Positions 28,501-38,094 of a stretch of 64,000 bases of DNA are shown here, one piece after another; the stretch's first letter is position 1; each line of letters opens with the position of its first letter. The DNA comes from Lepisosteus oculatus (taxonomy: Eukaryota; Chordata; Actinopteri; Semionotiformes; Lepisosteidae), in NCBI RefSeq assembly GCF_040954835.1, contig NC_090698.1, forward strand, positions 26,403,501 through 26,467,500, read 5' to 3'. The position numbers were made by a program, and so were the translations under genes. The notes beneath the pieces are model-generated. The model was not told the origin of the DNA. It saw only the letters and a list, made by a program, of their open reading frames with translations, and made no database searches.

Positions 28501-31500
28501 CTATGAAGTATGGTATGTAACTTTTAATAGTTCAATAATAAAAATAATCCAAAAAAAAGAAAAACATATACGAATTGTAAATTATTCAACATGTTTCTTA
28601 GTTGTTGAAAAATGTTTTTGTTCATGTAAAAATTACTCTTCCTAAATATGTTTAAGGTCTTTGTATGTTTTACTGTGAAGATGAATTTCACAGGATATTA
28701 TTGTGTAAAAAGGCATTCATTAAGGCAACCTTTCATCCCATTTTTAAACAATTAAAAGTTCAGACTGAAGACTCAATAGAGACTTTCCAGAGTTACATGC
28801 AGTGTGTTATTGCATAACCTGTGATTACAGCTAGTATTATGTTGGAAACAATGTTTGGGAAAGGCTGCAATGATCATACCATTAGTACAAATAACACTTA
28901 TGGTCTCCATTCTAAATATATTACATTATCATTAGTTATTTATCCTTCCAAGAGGTTTTGATTGCATGTTCATTTTTAAACAGAAGCTATATTTGTAGCC
29001 CCTTACAACACCTTCCTATTTATGTCTTTTACCCTGGCCAGCTGGGGCTTTCCTGTACAGATCTGCAGATTTTTTTTTTTTCAGCTCAAAGCAGTAATTC
29101 GTTTTTAATACCAGTGACGGAGAACCACTGGGTTGTGTAATACCACTTCTCCGTTTCATATTTAGCACCTGGAGACATCGAAGCTGTTGTGGTACCCATT
29201 TGCATTGGCTTCCTGTTTCTGACTGTGCTGATTGTGCTCTTGTGCATTAATAAGAAGGAAACGTGAGTAAAACGCTCGTAATGTTTTACCACTTTGTCTT
29301 TTAATTTTACCCTTCACTCATTTCTCTCCAAGCAACATTTTTCTTGTTATTTTATACAGTAAATAAGGGAGATCTGCAAGTAAAATGAGTTTGCCATGAG
29401 TTACTGTGAGAACTGCAGGAGCAGTGGAATGATTCGGTTCTCTTATGCTGTAGTAAAATCAGGATTTAGAAAATGATGAGTGGAAAACTGAGCAGTTTTC
29501 ACTGTCATATTCAAAGAACTAAGACCATATTTAAGGTTAGACTGTAATCTACTTTGTGATCTTGCATGGGACTAGACCAGACTAGTGTCCTTCTGAGAAA
29601 GGAGTGAGTAATTCGATCAAAGAATCTTATCATGCATTTGGATATAGTTTTATACATCCAGAAAACATCATACTGGATGCAGTGTATTACATACATTAGA
29701 CTTTTTGGAGTCAAATGTTCACAGAACTCATTAAACATTTTCTTTATACGTGGCATTCAACCACATAAAGTGAACCAACCTTTTTAAACTTAAAGGTTAT
29801 ACAGTAAGACGTCTGAAGTAGGAACAAACTTGGCCTTGTGACCACTTAAGAAAGTCCATAATTAGCCTTCTTAAACTATCAATGTTGAATTCAACAAGGG
29901 TACAACAAACAAAATCCTGGAGGTAGGTTAGTTCTTCACCGTATGTCATGCCTATAAATTGCAAAACTTAAAATGCGTTTCACTGCATGGGAGCAAATGG
30001 GTATAGCCTCCCAAGAAGTGAAATATTTATAGAAGCTTGTGAAAGAATTGTAGATATTTATGTTTCCGTCTCTGCAGTGTACATTAGTTCATACTTTCTT
30101 AGCTCATACCTTTCTTGTGTGCTGTGCACTGATTCTACAAAGACCTGAAAAGATAATGAAATGTGCCAAATAAACTACAAAACAGAAACGCATTTCCGAT
30201 GATATGCATTTCCATGAAACAGGCATCATTAATTAACAAGAACAATACCAGGTGCACCACTTGTGTGCAGTATGTATTAGTATTGAAGCCTTTCCTGTTA
30301 GTACACAGCCCAGTCATTAAGCAGGGAGGTTAGTGAAGTTTGAAGGATTGCTGATTTTGAGAGCTACAGTTGCTTTTCCACAACTTTTGATAGCTCCTTG
30401 ATACCCATAGTTGACTCTTTGAGAGTAAAAGTGGAGGGTAATTAGCGTGTTTTGTGATTTAGAAAGCAATTGCTTACACTGGAGCTATTTTACAATTACT
30501 TAGTACTTGCTACATGTCCAACCTATTTTTCTAGATTTTCATTTGTTGCTCATCAGAATGTTTGAGCTTTTGTTTTTCACCTGGCGATTGTGTGTTACAA
30601 TGTTTAAAGGTGAAATAAATTCTGATTAGTCTTTATTTCAGGCCGTTAGGCATTACTTTAGAATGGATGTGTAGACTTTCTGTAGGCACTGTATATGGAC
30701 ATACCCCGAATTGTCAAAAAAGTAGGATTGCAAACTGAATTTCCATCCGGTGTTTTACAGTAGGAGTTCAGCCTCCACTAGTAAACTCATCAGTAAGACA
30801 TATGATGGAGCTATGACACTTAACATTTGTCAACAAGACGTTTTGTGTAAAATCGAGACCATCGCAGCCTCTTTCTGGCCCAAGCCAGTCAAGTGTGACG
30901 TCTAGGAGGTGTGAGCACAGGGCCTCTGACAGGTCGCCTTGCTCTAAGGCCAGCAGCATGGCGCCTCACTGTCCTGTCACTGATGCAGACATTGTGTCTG
31001 CCAGCTGTTTCAGGAACAGTACGGGTGGCAGATCTGAAACGATCTCTCAGATGGCCCAGTCTGATGCATCCGTCCTGCTCTAGTGTGGTCACTCGAGGGT
31101 GACCTGATCTTGGACAGTCTGTCCTGCCAGTCTGCTGAAACCTTCTCTGTAGTCGGGACACAGTGGAGCGGCTTACTCCATAGTGTCTGGCAACGCTGGC
31201 ACATGACATCCCTGCCTGCACCATGCCAATGGCCCTCTCTCTTGCTTCTAGAGACAGTCAAGGCATTATGGAATTCACAGAAAACTGACTAAGTGTGGCC
31301 TTTTCTTGCACTGACCAGAGCTTTGAATTAAGGCCGTTTTAAAGGTCACCTGATCAGGCATTGTTCCACCTGGACCTCGTTTGGTAAAAGTGCACCTAAC
31401 GAGCTTTCGTGCGATTGGCAAGTTGCAATACCTCACTGCACAAGCTGTATTCCTGGTCAGAGGGCTTAAAACAAATTGACAACTTTATGTGAAAGTACAT

Positions 31501-33541
31501 AAGATATAACTATAGTACTCACCAGAAAATTTTGCATTTCTTTTTTCCATCCGTATATATATAGTTTGTTCCTGTTAGTATAATTATTTTTGGATTATAA
31601 TAAGGGTAATTTTAAAAGCATTCTCTACAGCATTTACATATTTATATTTGAATTAAAGGAAACCATTTTCACATTGACCATGAACATGTATAATATAATC
31701 TTCATCTTTTACCAAAACATTAACTTATTTTATGAATTACTAAAGGTGCACCAAATTATTACATTTATCTAGTAAATTAGTTTAAACCAATTTATAACCA
31801 ACTAGTTTTAATCTATTTAATGTCACCATAAGCTTATCACAATATTTAAATTAATATTAGATTTTATAGTATAGTGTTTAATATTAAGGAATATACTGTG
31901 GTAGTGAAGCTCTTTATAGGTTTAGAAATAGAATGATTTTAATATATTATATGCCTTTTAATATATTCTCCTAATTTATATCTTATAAACAAAGCACAGA
32001 CAATAATGCCTAGTGTATAAAATGAGCATAAACCTGACTCGACAACTTATGTTGCACATTGTTGATTCCTCTGATTAGACATTGGCAGTTGACCTAGCTT
32101 TAGAAAACTGTAACTCATAAAATAGAGAACATCCACATATTTTTCAGTTCATTTGCCTATTTCATTTACACATTTCGGGGGATATACTGTATGTGGTGCT
32201 TATTAATTAAGTTCTAGGATGTCCTTGCTTCAATTACATTTATGATGAAAAACATTTAAATGCCTTTTTTATGGCTGTAATATCGTTGCTTAATACTAGT
32301 TGAATTTAATTCAAAAAGGAAAGTTTTTATCTACACGTTGTATTTTGTTTTACTGTATATCATTACGATTAAAAAACGAGTAATGTAAACTCTAAATAGT
32401 AAAAGTGATTTGAAAATATTTTTTTACATGCAGGATCAAGAAACATATTTGGCCTCAGGTGCCTGATCCCTCTAACAGTACTATTGGAAACTGGTCTCCA
32501 GATTCTCCAACACAGGTACGGTTATATCTATATACACAGAGAAAAAAAGAATCACCAATGTCATTCTTCTTTGCAGTGGTTACAGAGGTATTGCGTGGAA
32601 TTTCTAATGCTAATGAAATTAGGGACAGCAGAGCTTGCCTGGCTTGGAAGAGAGGTAGCAGAGAAAATTTCATTCTTCAGCTGAAGGACTCTTTTGCATA
32701 ACGTGCACATTGCCGTAATGCAAATGATGACCTCAACTGCACCAGAGTATTAAGATTTAACTGTATGTTGGGTATTATATAAACATGTTCACATGCGATT
32801 TGTTTAGTTCATATTGTTTTAACACTGATCTTCCAGCATAACCCACCAAAAGAACAGATGTGCCCAGAAGGCAGCTTGATAGACGTCAGTGTGGTGGAAA
32901 TAGACGCATATGATAAGAAGTCTATGGGCGAGGAGGACAAGACCTCGCTGTCGCTGCGGAAGGGGAAGTACCTGTCAGAAGAGCACAGCAGCGGGATTGG
33001 GGGCTCGTCCTGCATGTCCTCCCCGCGGCAGAGTGTCTCTGACAGCGACGAGGGGGACTCGGGGCAGACCATCTCCAGCGCAGTGCAGTACTCCACCGTG
33101 GTGGCCAGTGGGTACAAGGGTCAGGTGCCCGCTGCCCCAGTCTTTGCCAGGTCCGAGTCCACCCAGCCCCTTCTCGACTCCGAGGAGCGGCCAGACGACC
33201 AGCACTTCTACGGGAACTTGAGAGAAGGGGAAGGTGAGCGACTGCCAACCACTGCCAGCCAGGCCGAGGGGTATCCCACCAGGCCGTATTTCAAAAGGGC
33301 CAGAACGGTCAATGACACACGGCCTGTGAAACTGAATCAGATTGAGATCGCAGGCAACAGTCCTGGCCCTTTAGGGTTTTGCCCAGCCGAAGAGGGAAAT
33401 AGGCTGGAGCAGCCTGGCGAAGATTCTTCGCCACTGCCCAAGGACAGGTCCTGTGATGCAGTAAAAGGTTTTACTACGAAAGTAGAAAACAGTGTACCAA
33501 AGAGCTACATGCCACAGCAGAATGGTTACAGACCTCAGTGA
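16522..33541 (+). CDS. il6st: gp130, interleukin-6 receptor subunit beta (whole spliced coding region)
   Basis: Shared signal-transducing receptor of the IL-6 cytokine family, acting at the plasma membrane through JAK1 and STAT3. I joined 15 coding exons by GT-AG sites: 16522-16585, 19002-19307, 19686-19824, 20094-20251, 21027-21181, 21708-21867, 22902-22984, 23849-24059, 25219-25404, 27390-27491, 27895-28041, 28372-28512, 29166-29262, 32434-32515, 32837-33541. They stay in frame for 911 codons, against 918 in human. Predicted order: signal peptide 1-21, Ig-like D1 22-123, cytokine-binding domains D2 124-222 and D3 223-327 with WSDWS at 313-317, fibronectin III domains D4-D6 328-617, membrane helix about 622-645, box 1 IWPQVPDP 655-662. 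Tail: YSTV 762 (SOCS3/SHP2-type site), YKGQ 770, YFKR 828, YMPQ 901, YRPQ 908, and a TQPLLDSEE internalisation-type motif near 786. The start has A at -3 and G at +4. Oddities: several conserved cysteines are missing and one YXXQ site is YFKR. The gene faces il31ra tail to tail. Confidence 0.96.
16586..19001 (+). other. il6st: il6st intron after the signal-peptide exon
   Basis: No exon seen. A C-run followed by (CA)n lies at 17639-17658. A 124-codon frame at 17685-18059 has no family resemblance and I treat it as chance. Nothing else recognised. Confidence 0.55.
19002..19307 (+). CDS. il6st: il6st exon: Ig-like domain D1
   Basis: Residues 22-123. Matches gp130 D1, the domain that forms site 3 contacts with the cytokine: PESPVIELNTNFTATC, then LTCNV and QIEQVVYGI. 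C48 and the Cys of LTC are kept. The mammalian Cys at 54 is Gly here, and a second Cys sits at 27-28 (FCCGK). Acceptor at 19000-19001, donor GTAAGT at 19308. Confidence 0.93.
19686..19824 (+). CDS. il6st: il6st exon: first half of cytokine-binding domain D2
   Basis: Begins Y-PPEKPQNLTC, the hallmark opening of gp130 D2, and contains the CxW signature (MQCSWDPG, C149 and W151). Donor GTATGT at 19825. Enters in phase 1, leaves in phase 2. Confidence 0.93.
20094..20251 (+). CDS. il6st: il6st exon: second half of D2
   Basis: Codes for the strand VSIWVEVENRLGKVESD, a close match to gp130. The mammalian second disulfide of this domain lies in the loop just before it; here the loop (SSKYSSQSTQNHGE) has no cysteine at all. 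Acceptor GATAG, donor GTATGT at 20252. Confidence 0.92.
20330..20510 (+). repeat. Fish retroposon tail-family copy, decayed
   Basis: GCTGCCTCAACGGGGCCCTG, TGTGTCCCGCCTTGCATCTG and GAGTGGATGGATGCATGG are the ordered blocks of the common fish repeat also seen at 63490-63835. Lies in an il6st intron. Confidence 0.5.
21027..21181 (+). CDS. il6st: il6st exon: first half of domain D3
   Basis: Residues 223-274. Begins VKPQPLQNIKI after the proline-rich D2-D3 hinge and ends in YNVRYCPIGSDIWSE, the fibronectin III strand pattern of gp130 D3. Phase 1 in, phase 0 out. Donor GTAAAA is weaker than its neighbours. Confidence 0.93.
21708..21867 (+). CDS. il6st: il6st exon: WSDWS half of domain D3
   Basis: Residues 275-327. 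Contains LKPFTEYAVQVRCRKEDG followed by YWSDWS (W313-S317), the class I cytokine receptor WSXWS box that packs its Trp residues between Arg side chains. It is 160 bases long, the same as the matching il31ra exon. Reading past the donor gives 36 more codons to a stop at 21972-21974. Confidence 0.96.
22902..22984 (+). CDS. il6st: il6st exon: first strand of domain D4
   Basis: 83 bases, residues 328-355, reading APSVKPDLWRVVLPG then VLLMWK. Same length and phases as the matching il31ra exon at 44129-44211. Confidence 0.92.
23849..24059 (+). CDS. il6st: il6st exon: rest of domain D4
   Basis: Residues 356-425: EPPDINGKIIGYEVKL through NSEGKSPKASLVIP, the membrane-proximal fibronectin III pattern of gp130. 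Acceptor TTTACAG, donor GTATGA at 24060. Confidence 0.92.
24754..24820 (+). repeat. Left copy of a direct repeat around an il6st exon
   Basis: CTTACTTGTTCTCATTGAAA and CATAGACTGATCTGACTCC recur at 25511-25582 with few changes. Probably a fragment of the same LINE. Confidence 0.55.
25219..25404 (+). CDS. il6st: il6st exon: first half of domain D5
   Basis: Residues 426-487, including LQVTWKPPPRV and EYVIEVECMS. More GC-rich than the surrounding intron. Of the mammalian D5 cysteine pair only the first (ECMS) is present; the partner position falls in TVSWQ. Acceptor TTTCAG, donor GTAGGC at 25405. Confidence 0.92.
25440..26240 (-). mobile_element. LINE 3' fragment in reverse orientation
   Basis: Opens with CAATTTCAATTCAAGATGCT TTATTGGCATGACC, the reverse of a well-known fish LINE 3' end, and continues with decayed sequence up to about 26.2 kb. 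It begins 36 bases after the il6st exon that ends at 25404. Right limit uncertain. Confidence 0.5.
27165..27370 (+). repeat. CR1-like LINE 3' end fragment
   Basis: GACACTTCTTCACACAGAGG then GGTGGGTGTCTGGAACAAAT, and TTGTAACCTTTCTTGTATCG at the end: the same 3' phrase as at 536-730 and 63250-63390. It stops about 20 bases before an il6st exon. Confidence 0.55.
27390..27491 (+). CDS. il6st: il6st exon: second half of domain D5
   Basis: 102 bases, residues 488-521: LQPLKRYHISVFPMYGN then SVEAYLKQG, matching the gp130 D5 end. Same length as the il31ra exon at 42406-42507. Confidence 0.92.
27895..28041 (+). CDS. il6st: il6st exon: first half of domain D6
   Basis: Residues 522-570: PPSVGPSVFAKK, then NEVELQWERIPLESQNGF and ITNYTIFYKSEG, close to mammalian gp130 D6. 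The NYT is a glycosylation sequon. Donor GTAAGT at 28042. Confidence 0.94.
28372..28512 (+). CDS. il6st: il6st exon: second half of domain D6
   Basis: 141 bases, residues 571-617, ending GTDFTFTTMKY just outside the membrane. Same length and phase as the il31ra exon at 41126-41266. Confidence 0.92.
29166..29262 (+). CDS. il6st: il6st exon: transmembrane helix
   Basis: Residues 618-649: PGDIEAVVVPICIGF, a run of hydrophobic residues to about 645, then NKKE as the cytoplasmic stop-transfer charge. Acceptor ATTTAG, donor GTGAGT at 29263. Confidence 0.94.
29263..32433 (+). other. il6st: il6st intron between membrane and box 1 exons
   Basis: About 3.2 kb. Holds the Tc1-like remnant at 30700-31300. 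29263-30690 and 31310-32430 are AT-rich with nothing recognised. Confidence 0.55.
30700..31300 (-). mobile_element. Tc1-like transposase remnant, N-terminal half
   Basis: An open minus-strand frame of 111 codons (31224-30889) reads MVQAGMSCASVARHYGVSRS with the rest of a helix-turn-helix, then ...RPRVTTLEQDG, RDRFRSATRT, SDRTVRRH and the GRPR-like RRPVRGPVLTP block. A second frame continues (LDWLGPERG, DFTQNVLLT) where the first Asp block should follow and then fails. The catalytic two thirds are gone. Different family from the copy at 8.75 kb. Confidence 0.8.
32434..32515 (+). CDS. il6st: il6st exon: box 1 (JAK-binding)
   Basis: 82 bases, residues 650-677: KKHIWPQVPDPSNSTIGNW. The W-P-x-V-P-x-P core is box 1, which docks JAK1. 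Same length and phase as the il31ra box 1 exon. Reading past the donor gives 61 more codons before a stop at 32699-32701. Confidence 0.95.
32837..33541 (+). CDS. il6st: il6st last coding exon: signalling tail
   Basis: Residues 678-911 and the stop TGA. Box 2 region VSVVEIDAYDKK near 695; serine-rich EEHSSGIGGSSCMSS block; YSTV at 762, the SHP2/SOCS3-type site; YXXQ STAT3-type sites YKGQ 770, YMPQ 901, YRPQ 908; SESTQPLLDSEE at 783 with the dileucine used for internalisation. At 828 the sequence is YFKR where mammals have YFKQ. The stretch 32900-33200 is GC-rich, so other frames are open there by chance. Confidence 0.96.
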   Translation, partial: HNPPKEQMCPEGSLIDVSVVEIDAYDKKSMGEEDKTSLSLRKGKYLSEEHSSGIGGSSCMSSPRQSVSDSDEGDSGQTISSAVQYSTVVASGYKGQVPAAPVFARSESTQPLLDSEERPDDQHFYGNLREGEGERLPTTASQAEGYPTRPYFKRARTVNDTRPVKLNQIEIAGNSPGPLGFCPAEEGNRLEQPGEDSSPLPKDRSCDAVKGFTTKVENSVPKSYMPQQNGYRPQ

Positions 33542-35625
33542 AGAATACTGACCCCTACAACCTAAACTTGAGGACCTGATTCGCAGTGCAGCAAAGAGCT
33601 ACAGAATGGTTGCAGATCTCACTGAAGAACACTGATCCCACAAAACCTTAAGGGCTTGACTTTTTTTTAGTCACTTCCATGGTGCCTGTGTTTAAAAGAA
33701 AAACTATACATTTTACCCAAACTACAGTATAATCCTACATGTGGACTGTGTAGCAAAATCTACTGAATTCTTTCTTCTAGGAGTTCAGTTTAAAATTTCA
33801 TGGTGATTGTTGTCCTTGTTGAGTGTGTCAGTGGTGAACAACCAGGTTTATTTTCAAGAGTGAAATGTTTTTTTCTAGACAATGCTGCTGTACCCAAGTA
33901 GCCCAGTTGGTTAGGGCAAGGTCATTGAAACTTTTATTTCTGATTTTTTTTTATTTTCTATGAATGTAATATCTCTCACAGTGCACAAACAAAATTATTT
34001 GCACTATTCAAGAAATTGCATAGCAAAGGTAATACCCCATACTCTTCAAAGAAAAGCAAAGAAGACCTGGATTTATAAATAAGGAGGTACTTTCCTAATT
34101 AGCCTTAATGTTGTAAAATCATCGTTCTATAAAACGGCATTTAGTTTGAAGGATTTAGTTGAAGGATTGGATAACCAGCTGATGATTCTGTGTTTGGTAC
34201 ATTAGTTAATACTGTTATGACTGTTAAATGCATTTCACTTTTTAATTTAAAACAAGAGTTTTGCTCATTGTAGTTAAGAATTAACCTTTTATTTAAAACA
34301 GTATTTTCAAGACTGACAGAAAATAAATTAGTAAAATGTCCATTTAAGATATACCTGACTAAACAATAATGTACTTTTGATATGTTTTTAATTGGCCACT
34401 ATATAAAAATCCCACATTGTACAAGCATATACTGTTAAAGTATTTTTTAATTTACTGTATGAGCAATTGACATCATGGATCAATGTTTGCATAATGCTTG
34501 GGACAATTTCAGATTTGTGGTTATAATATTCTGGTTTCCACATCGTCTAAATAGAAACTTGTAAAACTTAAATGTAATTAAAATGTTAAAGATCAATCTT
34601 GACACAAAAATGTTTTAAGCAAGTGTCTAAAAACCAGATGTTCTGCAAAAAGTGTGAGATCTTTGAGATGTGTACAATATACTGTATTATAAATTACATC
34701 ATTTGGCTAAAACTGACTAAAACAGTTCAACTGAATAATTTGTACATTTGTAGATTGACAGCTTTGGTTACCTCAGAAATACTGAAACGTTTTCCATCAA
34801 TATTATGTACCGTCAACTTTAAAAACAAAGTGATTTGCATTGTGTAAGCCTTAACCAGGATGAAAGATGTCAAGCTGTGTTATTCACAAAGGTGATGTGG
34901 GAGGTAAAGAGAGTATCTGAAGTGCAATACAAAAATCATTTTTGTGCAGAACTTTTGTTAGCAATGTTTGCCTTAGTAAATCTATACCAGTCAAAGGGAG
35001 AAAATTAGCCTACAGTGCCACGTGTTTTGACTACGATGTATCTCTGCAAGTCCAGTAGGTCTGTATTCATGCAAACTGTGTCGCTGTGTAAGGAAACCGT
35101 TCCCTTAATCATTTCTAATGTCTGGATTCTTAGTGCATCTCACACTTGGGGACCTGACATTTACTTCCTGTGGATTTTTACATTAGCCTTATACGTATTG
35201 GTGTAAGATAAACAAGAAAGGATCGACTTATCACAGTATACTAGTACAGCTCTTGAGAATTAAGAACTGTGAATGTCAGTAATCATAGATGCCTTTCTGA
35301 TAGGTCGTTTCTATAGCATTGTATCCTGTATTAGATAATGATTCATATAGTAAGCTATTATGACAACATTGTTTGTCTGTTTTTACATTTTTATTGTAGT
35401 TTGTCCATTTTCAGGTTGTCTTTTCTGTTTTAAAAAACACTAATTCTACTGCTTTAACCAAAAATATCTGATGATATAATTGTTAATCATTAAGTATTTT
35501 GTAGCTTTTGTTCTACTGGGTGTGTTGCAGTATTATACACACCTAGTGCATGTCTAAAATACATCTGAAGTATTTTTATGAAGCTCATCGACTATGTAAA
35601 ATAAAGGGTACAAATATATATGCAG
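33542..35625 (+). other. il6st: il6st 3' untranslated region
   Basis: About 2 kb of AT-rich sequence follows the stop without another exon. AATAAA signals occur at 34322-34327 and 35600-35605. The distal one is followed by a T-rich, GT-containing stretch, so I take it as the main end. The usage of the two sites cannot be told from sequence. Confidence 0.55.
35600..35605 (+). terminator. il6st: Candidate distal polyadenylation signal of il6st
   Basis: A canonical AATAAA about 2.06 kb after the stop codon, followed within 40 bases by a T-rich stretch containing TGTTCC. It would end the il6st transcript just short of the il31ra 3' end. Confidence 0.45.
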
Positions 35626-36589
35626 CCATGTTTGCCTTTTTCTTTCTCTGATGTTCCATGTCATATATCTGTGGTTTGGGGGTATTTTCTGTTTTATTTC
35701 AGTAAGAAAGATCTGGAATTTTTTGTAAGGTGTTTTTTTTTGCAAGTACATTATCTCATAATTACAAGATCCCAACATTCATGTGAGTGTATGAACAACC
35801 TAGCTTAAATTTTGCAATCACAGCACCTGGAAACTACCAATAGCACAGCTATATTAGTGCAAAACAATTCTAAAACAATATCGTTAAAACAAGTTTATTC
35901 GATTTTTAACTTCTAATTTATGCATTCTTAAGAATAATCCCTGTCAAATGCATTTAAAAACATCAATTTTTGGCAAACATTTTCCTTTTTAGTAGCTTTC
36001 ACTTTCTTGGCAGTTCAGTACTGCTTTAATTCCATGGGAATTGACATACTGGGCCCTGAATCAAAGTAAATTAAGTTTTGTCCTGTTGCATCTAACACAC
36101 AATCACATCAAGAAAGGTAACACATTTTCCCAGTAACCACTACACAAGCATTGGAGAACATGGCACAAGCATTGCTGGGCTAAGTGACAAACCGCTTCCC
36201 TAGCTCTGCTGTATGAGGTAAAAAACAAAAATGGACAATAAGGAGTATAGGACAATAATGAAGGAAGCACAAACAAACCTATCGAAGAGCTTCAGTGCTA
36301 ACTGGTATGTCATGTGCTTTAAAGTTCCTAATTACCAAATTCTATACATGTGCAGGTGTCATTAAGTCCATTTTATCTCCCAAAGTACTAAATTAAATTA
36401 TTAATTTTTAACTCTTGCTTTCATTCAAGGACCTCCTAAATCTTCAGCCACTATGGCCATTTCCACTTCCACCACACTTCCCAGAGGCTTACCCAACCCC
36501 TCTCCCTGGCTGAGCCCTCTGATTAGATAGTGGGTTTGAAACTGTGAAACACGAACTGGGAGCAGAAGTGGAAACTGTGGAAGTACATT

Positions 36590-36775
36590 TCAGATCGTAA
36601 AACAGAGTACTTCTTTACTCAAAGGGTTGTGGGAGTATGGAACAAGCTACCCAGCCGAATATAACACCTTTACTTCTTTTGAGAAACAGATGGATGAGAG
36701 CCTTGGATCAAGCTACCACATGAGTTGCATAGACTCCTCTCGTTTTTGTAACCCTTCTTACGTTCTTATGTAATG
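36590..36775 (+). repeat. CR1-like LINE 3' end fragment
   Basis: TACTCAAAGGGTTGTGGGAG, GAACAAGCTACCCAG, GAGAAACAGATGGATGAGAG, CCTCTCGTTTTTGTAACCC and TTCTTACGTTCTTATGT: the last coding phrase and 3' end of the family. Confidence 0.6.
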
Positions 36776-37463
36776 AACTAGGGTTTAATGGTTGGTTAAG
36801 ACCATTAATGAAAAGCTAACTCAAGAGCTCTAGCTTTAGACTGCCATATAATAGGCTTTAACTGAATTTGAACCTGTTCCATCATCTCAAAGTGAACACA
36901 TTTCACAGATTGATGGGTGTATTCATAGGGAAATGATGCAAAATATACCCCTCGTTTTAAAGAGACATGGAGCTGCAAGAGAATCATAATCTTCTGAATT
37001 ATGTAAATCACTATTACATAAACATCATACATAAATTTGATTAAAACGCTAAAAAAGGGACTTTCTGTGATGGGTACAATTATACAGTATAGCCCTTATT
37101 TAGTTCGTAAACTGAAGAAAAGTGCATAATTTGATGGGTACAGATGAATTTCTTGTGTTTATGTACCACATGAAAGGTGGTATATTTGCTTGGGAAGACT
37201 ACGATGGAAAAAGTGATGTTCGTCACTAGGCATTTGGACATTAGACTGTATTTAGATATGTACACCATTAGAGGGCAATGTTACACAGAACATTTGTTAT
37301 ACATTTTTCCCCACATACTGTATATTTCATTAAACAATATCTGAATATAATTTCCATTCCGTTTTAAATTTACAGAATTAATTTGTTTTTCTAGAAAAAT
37401 AGAACATATGCACATGTACACATTTATAAGGTGCAAGTGATGCAAGTAAGTACAGTAAAGTGC

Positions 37464-37469
37464 TTTAAT
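37464..37469 (-). terminator. il31ra: Candidate il31ra polyadenylation signal
   Basis: ATTAAA on the minus strand about 215 bases after the stop. A canonical AATAAA lies much further on at 35899-35894. Which is used is not known; the far site would bring the two convergent 3' ends within about 300 bases. Confidence 0.25.
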
Positions 37470-37683
37470 TTGCAAAACTATATGTATAAATCTATATTAC
37501 AAAAATAAATTATTGGAAAGAAAAAATACAAAGCTAAAAAAGTCATATTTTAAACAACAAATTCTTAAATGAAGACAACAATACGAATCAAAATCCCACA
37601 AATCTGTTCTATTTGATCTTAAGGCATTTTTAAATTAAACAGCATTTGACATTAAATAGTATTAGAGATGGAAACATTTTTGA

Positions 37684-38094
37684 TTAAGTAGCTCTTGTTT
37701 CATTGAAAGTAATATATGGCTGGATGCTGGTGTCACTGGCTGTTCTTTTGCTAAGCTGTTTTTCAGTGTGTTTGACATCTGACTCTAAATAAGCGCACTC
37801 ATGGTTTTCTGTATTCGTGCACTCTTTATTGTTAAAAATGGCCTTTATTTGGGCTGCATGAAAATAATCACTTTTAAGAGGTGTTTGTGATAAAACATCT
37901 TTAAGGCATAGATCTTCACCTTCAAGCTTATTTATGGAGGGAGGATCAACAGCATATAGGATAAGAACTGTGTTTTCCACGTGTTCACTTATTTGTGGAT
38001 TCTTAAATTCTTCTGGCATGCTCCAGTTCACAACCTTTAAGTCGCCAATCAAGAAATCTTCATCGGGTTTCAGGATGTCCCTGTTTTGTTGTTT
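37684..38094 (-). CDS. il31ra: il31ra last exon: cytoplasmic tail
   Basis: Residues 604-739 and stop TAA (37686-37684). Starts KQQNRDILKPDEDF then GDLKVVNW, which mirrors the ILKP...DKLVVNF block of IL31RA. Tyrosines occur as YAVD, YFHA, YLES and YITF; none is YXXQ. The tail is shorter than in human. Confidence 0.88.
   Translation of the reverse strand, partial: KQQNRDILKPDEDFLIGDLKVVNWSMPEEFKNPQISEHVENTVLILYAVDPPSINKLEGEDLCLKDVLSQTPLKSDYFHAAQIKAIFNNKECTNTENHECAYLESDVKHTEKQLSKRTASDTSIQPYITFNETRAT

Larger units (their letters stand above)
35626..37683. other. Gap between the two 3' ends
   Basis: AT-rich, no supported coding sequence. Contains a LINE end fragment at about 36590-36775 and probably the il31ra 3' untranslated region in its right part. 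Confidence 0.6.

Noticed and set aside
30889..31224. Functional transposase gene
   Set aside because: Only the DNA-binding third is open; the catalytic part is frame-shifted and then missing.
32910..33248. Several overlapping long frames on both strands
   Set aside because: They are other-frame shadows of the GC-rich il6st tail exon, whose own frame is clearly conserved.
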